DNA from: Fimadaptatus sp948467645
GTDB lineage: Bacteria; Bacillota; Clostridia; Christensenellales; Aristaeellaceae
NCBI GenBank assembly: GCA_948467645.1
Contig: CAOKFD010000021.1
Span: forward strand, 1 to 46,224
DNA: 46,224 nucleotides
Direction: 5' to 3'
How positions within the stretch are numbered: the first letter of the stretch is position 1; every line of letters begins with the position of its first letter. Below, one piece after another: positions 6,888 to 14,554 of this stretch. The notes beneath the pieces were generated by a model. It was not told the DNA's origin and ran no database searches. It saw nothing but the letters and a program-made list of their open reading frames with translations. The position numbers and the translations under genes were made by a program.

Positions 6888-8813
6888 TTATTCACCGTCG
6901 CCGGAATCATCGGAATTTTCATCACCATTGCCGTCGTCGGTGGACGCGTCGTCCTGCGGCGGGAACAATTCATTAAGCAGTCCCTGCTTCTCGTCGTCGC
7001 TGATCGCCGAGCTGTCGGTTACTTCGGCCTCGCTGGGCATGTAGCCGATGCCGGTTATCAGCATTTCACCGTTATCAAGCAGCACACCTTCCTCAAGCAC
7101 CTGAGCGACATGCGCGGTCTTGCCATCGCTGCCCAGCACCTCGTCGCCGACGTTGGGGTTGTTGCGTACAACCAGACTGCCCGACTGGCCGTCGTTATAG
7201 CCATTATAGCGATACAGTCCGTCGTCTGTGGCGCTGTAATAGTAGGTGGTGGTTCTGCCGTCGGCGTAGATGGTACGCACCATTACGGTCAGGCCGTCGT
7301 CCATGCCTACGGTTAGTATCTGAGTGCCGTCGTTCAGCACGAACTTCTGGTTGCTGTCAGGCATGTACTGACGTGCGGTGTACGCAGACGGTTCGGAGGG
7401 TTCTTCGGTCGGCTCCTCAGTAGGCTCCTCGGTAGGTGCTTCCGTCGGTTCCTCAGTGGGTTCCTCGGTCGGCTCCTCGGTGGGCACGTCGGTCGGCTCG
7501 GGCGTAGGCTCATCCGTGGGCGCTTCGGTCGCGGGCACATCCGTGGGTATCACGGTGGGCGCGGTCGTGGGCGCTTCGGTTACGGGCACTACGGTTACTT
7601 CCGGCGTGGGTATTACGGTCGGCACAACCGTGGGTACGTCGGTCGGTACGGCAGTGGGCACATCGGTGGGCACTGCGGTAGGTATATCCGTAGGCACAGA
7701 CGTGGGTATATCCGTAGGCACAGACGTGGGCACGTCAGTCGGAACCGGCGTGGGGATGTCCGTGGGCACCGGAGTAGGCACGTCCGTGGGTACGGGAGTA
7801 GGCACTTCGGTGGGTATCACGGTGGGCACGTCGGTCGGTACCGGCGTGGGTATCTGGGTGGGCACCTGCGTAGGCACGGGAGTGGGAATGCGCGTGGGCG
7901 CACCCGTCGGTCTGCGCGTGGGGCGATCTTCCTGATTATTGTTGTCCTTTATCGAGGTATCGTCCATCCACGAGGGGCTGTCGGTCGCGATGGGCCTGAA
8001 GCCGGTTGACGGATCGGGTGTAGGCAGATTGTCGCTGGCCTCGGCAGAGGGCGACGGCACAGGCGTTTCGGTCGCTGTCACCTGCGGCAGAAGCGTGGGC
8101 AGCGTGTCCGTGCGATCGTCCACCGAGTCGCGCGTAAGCATCCATATGCCGATTATCAAAAACAGCGCACAGCCCGCGCCTATCGCAATCATGATTATGC
8201 GGTTGCGGCGCTTCTGCTGGTCTTCCTCGTACTCCTGCTCCTCCATTTCCTCCTCGGAAATTTCGTCCTCGGGCACGATGTAATCGCCGTCTTCGCCGTC
8301 TGGCGCGTTTTCCGCCCGTGCGTCCTCATCCGTCTCAGGCTGATTTTCGTTCTCGGGCATAGGCGCGGGCGCGGCGGCGGGCACGGGCGCGGAAGCGCCG
8401 TTTCGCAATGCGGAGGCCTGCTGCTTATCCACGGCGGCGTATATGCTGCCGTTGCCCTCGTACAGGCGGCAGCCCAGCCCTTCCATACGCGCGCGCAGTG
8501 CCTCCAATCCGTCGGAATAGCTCTGCTCACTGCCGGGCACGGGCGCTACTTCAAGTGTGCGCGCGTCGCGCCTTGCCAGCTTGCGCGGAAAATACTCGTA
8601 TATACGAATGCGTGCGTTGGTGCGCTGATCCAGCGCGGCATATATGATTGCGTCCTCGGTCTGATTGAGCGCGCGGCCGACGACGTACCGGTCGCCTATC
8701 GCCGTGTTGGGCGGCAGGTGGCGCGGATTGGCGGGCTTGTTTTCGTCCCCGCCGCAGTAACGGCAGATGTTGCCGTCATCGGTTTCGCGCATACAATATG
8801 TGCAGCGTCGCAT
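6888..8813 (-). CDS. membrane protein: zinc ribbon, kinase N-lobe remnant, Pro-Thr repeat stalk
   Basis: A 641-aa protein of unknown function. Residues 4-20 form a CxxC...CxxC zinc ribbon. Residues 38-112 resemble the N-lobe of bacterial Ser/Thr kinases that carry a zinc ribbon: GDRYVVGRAL stands where the Gly-rich loop would be, and RIRIYEYFPRKLA replaces the usual VAIKEYFP. The ATP-binding Lys is replaced and the C-lobe (HRD, DFG) is absent, so no kinase activity is expected. An acidic stretch (160-200) precedes one membrane helix (205-226). A Pro-Thr repeat (298-474) and a Tyr/Gly-rich C-terminal domain (480-595) with an acidic tail follow. The expected topology is N-terminus in the cytoplasm and C-terminal domain outside. 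The start has GGGAG 7 nt upstream. Confidence 0.85.
   Translation of the reverse strand: MRRCTYCMRETDDGNICRYCGGDENKPANPRHLPPNTAIGDRYVVGRALNQTEDAIIYAALDQRTNARIRIYEYFPRKLARRDARTLEVAPVPGSEQSYSDGLEALRARMEGLGCRLYEGNGSIYAAVDKQQASALRNGASAPVPAAAPAPMPENENQPETDEDARAENAPDGEDGDYIVPEDEISEEEMEEQEYEEDQQKRRNRIIMIAIGAGCALFLIIGIWMLTRDSVDDRTDTLPTLLPQVTATETPVPSPSAEASDNLPTPDPSTGFRPIATDSPSWMDDTSIKDNNNQEDRPTRRPTGAPTRIPTPVPTQVPTQIPTPVPTDVPTVIPTEVPTPVPTDVPTPVPTDIPTPVPTDVPTSVPTDIPTSVPTDIPTAVPTDVPTAVPTDVPTVVPTVIPTPEVTVVPVTEAPTTAPTVIPTDVPATEAPTDEPTPEPTDVPTEEPTEEPTEEPTEAPTEEPTEEPTEEPSEPSAYTARQYMPDSNQKFVLNDGTQILTVGMDDGLTVMVRTIYADGRTTTYYYSATDDGLYRYNGYNDGQSGSLVVRNNPNVGDEVLGSDGKTAHVAQVLEEGVLLDNGEMLITGIGYMPSEAEVTDSSAISDDEKQGLLNELFPPQDDASTDDGNGDENSDDSGDGE
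7392..7922 (-). repeat. tandem codon-level repeat encoding PTxxP units
   Basis: About 530 bp of degenerate tandem repeats encode units such as VPTDIP/VPTPVP, then EEPT. Such low-complexity DNA tends to vary in length between strains. It lies wholly inside the gene at 6888-8813. Confidence 0.9.
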
Positions 8814-8866
8814 GTTTTCACTCCCATTCGTGGTTAAGCCGGCACAGCCGGATTGCTCTTTCGTGA

Positions 8867-8888
8867 TTTTGACGCAGTGTCGTCAAAA
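8867..8888 (-). promoter_or_regulatory. 8-bp-arm inverted repeat upstream of the Pro-Thr-repeat gene
   Basis: TTTTGACG and CGTCAAAA flank a 6-bp centre, about 55 bp before the start codon. A second small hairpin CCGGC-ACA-GCCGG lies at 8840-8852. These could be an operator and a leader structure; no convincing -10/-35 pair was found with them. Confidence 0.45.
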
Positions 8889-9076
8889 AACGTTCCCGCT
8901 ATTTTTTCGGTAAAGTGCGTTTCCATTATTATTAATACATGCGCAGTTTTATTTAGTGAACTGCCGCGCCGCCTGACTAAGCAGAGCCAAGCTTAAACAA
9001 TCGGCTAATCAGTCGAGCCTGTTTCTTCTATATTTAAGAAGCCGCTCTCATGAACAGCGGATTATTCCAGTATAAG

Positions 9077-10372
9077 TCACGCCTCGGACTTCGCCCTTTT
9101 CGCAAGCGCGTCCATGGCAATCGCCTTAACGCCTGCAAAGACGGTATCCTCATCCGGGCTGGCATCGACGACCTTTACGCGCTCAGGCTCGGCGCGCGCG
9201 ATTCGCAAAAAGCCTTCGCGCACACTGTGATGGAATTCAATCTTCTCGCTCTCGATGCGGTCGTCCGCTTCGCCGCGGCCCTTTCTGCGGCGCATGGCGG
9301 CTTCTTCAGGCGACAAGTCGAATACTATCGTCAGGTCAGGCTTTAGCCCGCGCGTGGCAAAGTCGTTTATCACGCCCACCTTGTCCTCGCCCACTCCGCG
9401 CGCCCAGCCCTGATAGGCTATGCTGGAATCGACGTAACGGTCGCCCAGCACTATCGCGCCGGAGTTCAGCGCGGGCATCAGCACCTCGCTGGTATGCTGC
9501 GCGCGCGCCGCCGCGAACAGCAGCGCCTCGCACTCGCTGGTCATCTTGCCCTTAAACTCGTTGCCAATAAGCATACCGCGTATGCGTTCGCCGATGGGAC
9601 TGCCGCCCGGCTCGCGCGTGGCCAGCACGTTCCAGCCGCATTCAGTAAGCCACTTGCTCAGGCGCTCCGCCTGAGTGCTCTTGCCGCAGCCGTCTATGCC
9701 CTCGACCGATATGAACATGCCCGGCGCGTCGTCTGCACTGCCCAGCATCAGCTTTTCCAATTCTTCAACCGACTCACAGATATTATCCGCGCCCGCGTTT
9801 TCCAGCTCTTCGCGCGAACCATAGCCGTACAGCGCGCCTATGCCGCACACGCCCGCCTTATGCGCGCCCTCAATATCATATAGGCGGTCGCCCACCATAG
9901 CGACGTTTTGCGCGCCCTCGGGCAGTGCGTTGCGAATCAGTTCATCCTTAGGCAGCCCTGATTCGTCCATAGGAGCGGCGCTTATCGCATCGAAGTAAGG
10001 AGTAAGTCCAAAGTATTCCAGCACCAGCTCGGCAAACTTAACCGGCTTGGCCGTGGCAACGCCCAGATACACGCCGCGCGATTTGAGCGCGCGCAGCATA
10101 TGCGGTATGCCCGCGTACACGCGGTTTTCCATCCAGCCGATGCGGTTGTACCGCTCGCGGAACAGCCTTACGGCCTCGTACGACTGATCGAGCGTCATGC
10201 CGTTTATCCTCTGAAATGAATCCAGCAGCGGCGGCCCCACGTACAGTCTGCGCTTCTCCTCGGGTATGGGCGCAAAGCCCATGCGTTCAATCGCATAGTC
10301 CACGCTGGCCAGTATGCCGCGTGCGGAATCGGTAAGCGTACCGTCCAGATCGAACAATACGTAATCGTACAT
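9077..10372 (-). CDS. tmk: fusion of HAD phosphatase and thymidylate kinase
   Basis: A 431-aa protein with two complete enzyme domains. Residues 1-215 are a HAD-superfamily phosphatase like phosphoglycolate phosphatase/PpaX: VLFDLDGTLTDS with the nucleophile Asp, VATAKP, and GDRLYDIEGAHKAG. Residues 219-431 are thymidylate kinase, which phosphorylates dTMP to dTDP: P-loop VEGIDGCGKSTQ, TREPGGSPIGERIR, GDRYVDSSIAYQG, and a LID region with RRRKGRGEADDR. The junction has no stop, frameshift or ribosome binding site before the kinase Met, so one polypeptide is expected. AGGAGG is 11 nt before the start at 10372. It follows the YaaO-like decarboxylase by 26 bp, matching the Bacillus yaaO-tmk order. 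A house-cleaning role beside dTTP synthesis is only inference. Confidence 0.92.
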   Translation of the reverse strand: MYDYVLFDLDGTLTDSARGILASVDYAIERMGFAPIPEEKRRLYVGPPLLDSFQRINGMTLDQSYEAVRLFRERYNRIGWMENRVYAGIPHMLRALKSRGVYLGVATAKPVKFAELVLEYFGLTPYFDAISAAPMDESGLPKDELIRNALPEGAQNVAMVGDRLYDIEGAHKAGVCGIGALYGYGSREELENAGADNICESVEELEKLMLGSADDAPGMFISVEGIDGCGKSTQAERLSKWLTECGWNVLATREPGGSPIGERIRGMLIGNEFKGKMTSECEALLFAAARAQHTSEVLMPALNSGAIVLGDRYVDSSIAYQGWARGVGEDKVGVINDFATRGLKPDLTIVFDLSPEEAAMRRRKGRGEADDRIESEKIEFHHSVREGFLRIARAEPERVKVVDASPDEDTVFAGVKAIAMDALAKRAKSEA

Positions 10373-10398
10373 CGGCAGGGTATCCTCCTTTTGCCGCA

Positions 10399-11805
10399 TT
10401 ATTCTCGGGTAACGACGCACAGGCCGCGCTCCAGGCCGAACAGTTCCGCACCCGCGCGCTGAGCCGCAAGCAGCCTTTCACATATTTCGCGCGATATTTC
10501 CTCGCCCGGCGCGCATTCGGCCACGCCCGGCGGGTATGCGCCCAGCGCCCGCGCCGCGATGCGCCCCGCCGCGCGCTCCAGCTCCACGCGCTCGTATGCG
10601 CCCAGCGCCGCCTGTCTGACACTCATCGCGCGCCGCCCGCGCATTACGCGTTCGACCTTGGGCAAGGCATAATTTCCGTTTCCGCGCGGAAGCCGCTTCA
10701 ATCCGTCTATCAACGCGTCGAACTTGTCCTTATCGTCCACAGCCGAGCATATCATGACTATACGCCGCGCGTCGGCCATCTCGATGTCTATGCCCATTCG
10801 GGTCAGCGCGTCGCGCGCCGCAAAGCCGGTTATGCCGCGCGGCGTTACGTCCAGCGCAATCCGAGTGCGGTCGCAGTCCAAGCCGAAATATTCACGTGCA
10901 GGCATAATGTCCAGCGTGCGGCATTCGTCCAGTACGCGTTCGCATTCGTCGGCCACGCGGCTAAGCTCCGTGCAGCCATGCTCGTCCATATATTCGCGCG
11001 CGCTGTCCAGCGACGCCATTATCAGAAACGACGGGCTGGAGCTTTGGGTAAGCGCTACTCGGCTGAGCAGCCTGTCCGCGTCCACGCGCTCATTCATATG
11101 AAGGAACGCGCCGCCGGTCAGCGCGGGCAGCGTCTTATGCGCGCTCTGAACGCACATATCCGCGCCCATATTAAGAGCGCTCACGCATTCGCGTCCTGCC
11201 CCGCCATCCGGGCGGTAAACGCATTTAAGCCCGTCCAGCCAGTTGAGGTGCGCACCGTGCGCCTCGTCCACCAGAACCAGCATACCCGCCGCGTGCGCCG
11301 CCTTGGCAATCTGCCCAAGCTCCATCATGCGTCCGAAGTAATCCGGGCGCGTGAGCAATACCGCGCGCGCGTCGGGATTTTGCCTTACCGCGCTTAATAC
11401 GTCCTCAGTCCGCGTAAACGGCGCACCCGCTTCATCCGCCCATGCGTCTACCCATACGGGTTCCATGCCGTACAGCGCGCACGCCGATATTGCGCTCAGG
11501 TGACTAGCACGCGGCAGTATCACGCGCTCGCCCGGCGCGGCGGCATAGCCCAGCATTGCCTCCACGCCGCATGTCGAGCCGTTTGTCAGAAATATCGTAT
11601 GCGCCGCGCGCGCGCTTTTTGCCATGAGCCGCTGGGCGGCAAGTATCGGCCCTTCGGCGTGATACAGATCGTCGGTCACGTTAAGCTCGGTCACGTCCAT
11701 ATGCGCCCGGAGCGGCAATATGCCCTCCCGCCCCTTATGGCCGGGCATGTGGAAGCTTAATCGGTCGTCCATTGCCCGGAGCGCTTCTATAAGCGGCGCG
11801 CTCAT
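10399..11805 (-). CDS. Orn/Lys/Arg decarboxylase family PLP enzyme (YaaO-like)
   Basis: A PLP-dependent fold-type I decarboxylase-family protein, 468 aa. The N-terminal motif SFHMPGHKGR is typical, DEAHGAH carries the PLP-pyridine Asp, and SAHKTLPALTGGA carries the Schiff-base Lys224. The length fits the short YaaO/SpeA-like group rather than the 700-aa inducible enzymes. Substrate is uncertain (arginine, lysine or ornithine). The start at 11805 overlaps the Gin stop (ATGA), and the HAD-TMK gene follows closely, so the three form an operon. The order gin-decarboxylase-tmk resembles the Bacillus csfB-xpaC-yaaN-yaaO-tmk block with xpaC and yaaN missing. Confidence 0.87.
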   Translation of the reverse strand: MSAPLIEALRAMDDRLSFHMPGHKGREGILPLRAHMDVTELNVTDDLYHAEGPILAAQRLMAKSARAAHTIFLTNGSTCGVEAMLGYAAAPGERVILPRASHLSAISACALYGMEPVWVDAWADEAGAPFTRTEDVLSAVRQNPDARAVLLTRPDYFGRMMELGQIAKAAHAAGMLVLVDEAHGAHLNWLDGLKCVYRPDGGAGRECVSALNMGADMCVQSAHKTLPALTGGAFLHMNERVDADRLLSRVALTQSSSPSFLIMASLDSAREYMDEHGCTELSRVADECERVLDECRTLDIMPAREYFGLDCDRTRIALDVTPRGITGFAARDALTRMGIDIEMADARRIVMICSAVDDKDKFDALIDGLKRLPRGNGNYALPKVERVMRGRRAMSVRQAALGAYERVELERAAGRIAARALGAYPPGVAECAPGEEISREICERLLAAQRAGAELFGLERGLCVVTRE

Positions 11806-12152
11806 TCGTTGCCCGCGTCGCTGGCCACGCCGGTCGCCGCGAGTTTGTGCCGGCGCGGCTTGCCTGCGGGCGTGCTTTGCGCCTCCAGCCCCGACCGCGC
11901 AAGCAGTTCGTCCACGGTCACAGGCTCGTATATGTTCAGCTCATTTTCCAAAGCGTCAGCCTCGGCGGCTGTCAGTATTGTGGGTTTTAGCTTCAAATCA
12001 TGCAGCGCCCGCACAAATTCGTCGTACTCGGGCGCGTCCGGCGCTATACTTGACATTCGTTCCTCGCATAATACGCAAATGCGCATTGAGTTTATCTCAA
12101 TCCCGTTGCAGCAGTCCCGCCCGCATATTATGCAGGTATTAGAATGCGCCAT
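11802..12152 (-). CDS. Gin (CsfB)-like inhibitor of sigma-G
   Basis: A 116-aa protein whose N-terminus has the Gin signature CIICG...ICVLCEERM, two CxxC pairs that bind zinc in the Bacillus protein. Gin holds sporulation sigma factor G inactive until forespore engulfment is complete. Classical Gin is about 60-65 aa; here a C-terminal extension of about 50 residues ends in a basic segment (KPRRHKL). GGAGG lies 10 nt before the ATG. Its position upstream of a YaaO-like gene and tmk supports the assignment and indicates a spore-forming lineage. I could not define a sigma-F-type promoter upstream. Confidence 0.78.
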   Translation of the reverse strand: MAHSNTCIICGRDCCNGIEINSMRICVLCEERMSSIAPDAPEYDEFVRALHDLKLKPTILTAAEADALENELNIYEPVTVDELLARSGLEAQSTPAGKPRRHKLAATGVASDAGNE

Positions 12153-12217
12153 TGGCCTGATACCTCCAGCCGTTTTTTACTATATACTATTCAACTTGCG
12201 TTCGGGTGGTTACGCGC

Positions 12218-14152
12218 TTATTCAGCCTTGGCAACCGGGAACTGCGCCACATGCAGCTTGGCTATGCCGTAAGGCACAAGTTCGATTTCCTGCTCCGCGC
12301 CCTTTGAATACTTCATGCCGATCGGCGGGTTGGCGCAGGACGCGCCGTCCATGCCCCACTCGGGCGCGCGCACTGCGGACACCTTCAGCTTCACCGGCGC
12401 TTCGCCCGTAAAACCCGCTTCGCCGCACTTTTCGATATGGCGCGCACTCAGATCGCCGCCGTCAACCAGCGCCCAGTTCCACTCGCTTTCAGGCCATACC
12501 TCGTAATCGCTTACGTACCTGCGGCCATTGGTTACGCGCCACTCCTCTGCAATCGGCAGCGCCATCAGCAGCGGGCCGTACTCCACGGCACGGGACTGGT
12601 GGAACCACTCGGTCGCGCGCGCGGTCATGGGAAGGCTAATTTCAATCACGTCGCCGGTATGCCATTCGCGCTCGATCTTGGCTGTGCCATCCTTGACGGA
12701 AGCGGTCTCGCCCGCGCATACCGCCTTAAAATCAGTGCACCACGCGGGCACGCGCAGGTATATCGGGAAGCGGCAGGATGCCTTAACGCTCACTTCGATG
12801 CGCACTGCGTCCTCAAACGGATATTCGGTCTTTACGCGCAGCCTTACCGGCTGGCCGCCCGCGCGGAAGCGCACGGTGCAGGGCGCATAGCTGAGTGCCG
12901 CAAGTCCGTCGTCGCGCGTCGCCATCCACAGATTGGCCGCGTACTTGGGCCAGCCCTGATGCATGTTGGCGGTGCAGCAGCCGAAGTTGGGCTCCAGACC
13001 GAACGTGTTAGAGTTGTTGGCATTGTTGTACCAGCGGCGCGGCTCATCGCTGGCGCGTACCTGATTGACCTGCTGCAGATACTGATGCGAGGTCATATCG
13101 GCTTTGACAGTCGCGGGCAGCGCGTTGAACGCCAGCTTCTCCAGCTTGTCGCCCATGCTGAGGTCGCCCAGCGCCCAGGCAAGCGTCTCCAGCGAGAACA
13201 TGGTTTCGACCACCGCGCACAGCTCGGTGCCCTGCGTGGGGCTATTGCCCGCCAGATGCTCGTCGCCGGTGAACATGCCCATCGCCACGCCGTGATAGCG
13301 CATAAGCTTCTGCCAGCCCTCGTAAAACGCCTCGCGATCCTTGCTGCTGCCGCTGACGAGGTAATTCATCGCGGGCGCTTTAAGACCCATGCCCACGTTT
13401 ACTACGTGCGAATAATGGTACTGAGTGCGGGTATAGGGCCTGTCCACGCCCGAAAGCTCCGCTTCCTTTGCGCGGCCCGCCTCCATCTCGGCCCACGGTA
13501 TATGGCGTGCCATCGAGCGCGTGAACGGGAAGGTGTTGAAGAAGCGCCCCCAGTCCAGCGTCTGCGCCGAGATCTTTTTGCACAGTTCCAGCAGGAACTT
13601 TGCGCCGGTCAGGTTGTACAGCCATATCGCGCACAGCATGTTGTCGCCGCCGCGCGCAACCGCCCATTCAATCATGGGCTGTTCGTCCAGCTTTTTATAC
13701 TCATACGCGAAATATTTCAGCATGAACTTGGGCACGCGCTCGTCGGTGGTGGCGGTGTAGTACTGGATAAGCGCCTTGAGCGCCACCATGCGCGGCCACC
13801 AGTCGTCGTTGTTCTTGGGGCCGAAGAAGCCGTCCTCGCGCTGGGAAGCCAGCATCCATTCTATGTACTTGCCCGCGCGCGCGATAAGCTCCTCGTCGCC
13901 CAGCAGATACGCCAGCGGCACAAGGCCGTCCAGATAGTACGGCGCGCGCTCCCACGCATCGCCCTTGCCGCCCAGCCAGGCGCATTCGTCCGATACGTCC
14001 GGCCAGAACTTGTACAACGTCCCGGTTATGCCCTTTGCCTGAGTGCGGAGCTGCTCCAGCAGCCAACCCTCGGGCTTTACCGCGGTCAGCGGCAGCGGCG
14101 CATAGTCGCTCGGCGGCAGCGGCGCGCGATTAAAAAACACTTTGCTGTTCAT
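12218..14152 (-). CDS. DUF1680 / GH127-like glycoside hydrolase
   Basis: A 644-aa protein of the DUF1680 superfamily, which includes GH127 beta-L-arabinofuranosidases. It has an (alpha/alpha)6 barrel with DAWERAPYYLDGL, then TELCAVVE (Glu310, Cys312), then FGCCTANMHQG (Cys392-Cys393), then a beta-sandwich C-terminal half. In characterised GH127 enzymes three cysteines of a CxCC motif plus a separate Cys surround a zinc and the catalytic thiolate. Here the first Cys of that motif is absent (FGCC), so the substrate or metal site may differ. There is no signal peptide. The start at 14152 is supported by a GGAGGAAG 9-12 nt upstream; a longer frame to 14215 would include that site. A single-gene unit. 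Confidence 0.8.
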   Translation of the reverse strand: MNSKVFFNRAPLPPSDYAPLPLTAVKPEGWLLEQLRTQAKGITGTLYKFWPDVSDECAWLGGKGDAWERAPYYLDGLVPLAYLLGDEELIARAGKYIEWMLASQREDGFFGPKNNDDWWPRMVALKALIQYYTATTDERVPKFMLKYFAYEYKKLDEQPMIEWAVARGGDNMLCAIWLYNLTGAKFLLELCKKISAQTLDWGRFFNTFPFTRSMARHIPWAEMEAGRAKEAELSGVDRPYTRTQYHYSHVVNVGMGLKAPAMNYLVSGSSKDREAFYEGWQKLMRYHGVAMGMFTGDEHLAGNSPTQGTELCAVVETMFSLETLAWALGDLSMGDKLEKLAFNALPATVKADMTSHQYLQQVNQVRASDEPRRWYNNANNSNTFGLEPNFGCCTANMHQGWPKYAANLWMATRDDGLAALSYAPCTVRFRAGGQPVRLRVKTEYPFEDAVRIEVSVKASCRFPIYLRVPAWCTDFKAVCAGETASVKDGTAKIEREWHTGDVIEISLPMTARATEWFHQSRAVEYGPLLMALPIAEEWRVTNGRRYVSDYEVWPESEWNWALVDGGDLSARHIEKCGEAGFTGEAPVKLKVSAVRAPEWGMDGASCANPPIGMKYSKGAEQEIELVPYGIAKLHVAQFPVAKAE

Positions 14153-14292
14153 TTGAGCTATCTTCCTCCGTAAATTGCGCATATGTGTGGCCGCGCATGG
14201 CGGCCGTGTTATCATTGCAATGCAGGGCTTTGGCGGCTTTTAAGGCGGCATAAGCTGGCGTTTGCTTTTCAGAAGTTATTCTAAAAGCAGAC

Positions 14293-14456
14293 TAGAGTGT
14301 GTCTCAAAAAGGAAAATCCGCAAGTTCGAGTGGATTTTGCGTCAGTTCAAGGAAGAAACCCGAAGGCTTAGCAGCGCTAAGTCGAGGGTTGATGACGCAG
14401 AAATGGCGCAAAAGACGCCGAAATTGCGGATTAGGGAATTTTTGAGACACACTCTA
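14293..14456. mobile_element. MITE with 18-bp perfect terminal inverted repeats, copy 1
   Basis: The ends are TAGAGTGTGTCTCAAAAA and its exact reverse complement, so the element is flanked by TA as in IS630/Tc1-mariner insertions. The inside folds on itself: CCGCAA/TTGCGG, TTTTGCGTCA/TGACGCAGAAA and a central CTTAGC-AGC-GCTAAG hairpin make almost the whole 164 bp one long hairpin. There is no transposase frame. A related copy lies at 28240-28402 in the same orientation. It sits between the GH127-like gene and the methyltransferase gene. Confidence 0.85.
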
Positions 14457-14474
14457 ATCCGCGTTTACCGCCTT

Positions 14475-14494
14475 AAACGGAAGATCATCCGTTT
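14475..14494 (-). terminator. possible terminator of the rRNA methyltransferase gene
   Basis: A perfect 7-bp stem AAACGGA/TCCGTTT with a 6-nt loop lies about 60 nt past the stop. No strong U-tract follows, so termination is uncertain. Confidence 0.4.
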
Positions 14495-14554
14495 ATGCCT
14501 TAACCAGACTGCCTGAGTTTACTATATATAATGTATGGATTCGCGCGCGAAGCA

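Noticed and set aside
7392..7922. CRISPR-like array
   Set aside because: The repetitiveness is codon-level Pro-Thr repetition in a gene, without constant repeats and unique spacers.
7378..7935. plus-strand Gly-Ser-Val repeat protein
   Set aside because: It is the complement of the Pro-Thr repeat; the minus-strand gene has a start site, zinc ribbon and membrane helix.
12437..14173. 578-codon plus-strand open frame over the GH127-like gene
   Set aside because: Antisense shadow with His/Arg/Ala-rich low-information sequence.
14262..14516. 84-aa ORF across the first MITE
   Set aside because: It spans both inverted ends and is better explained as a non-coding element.
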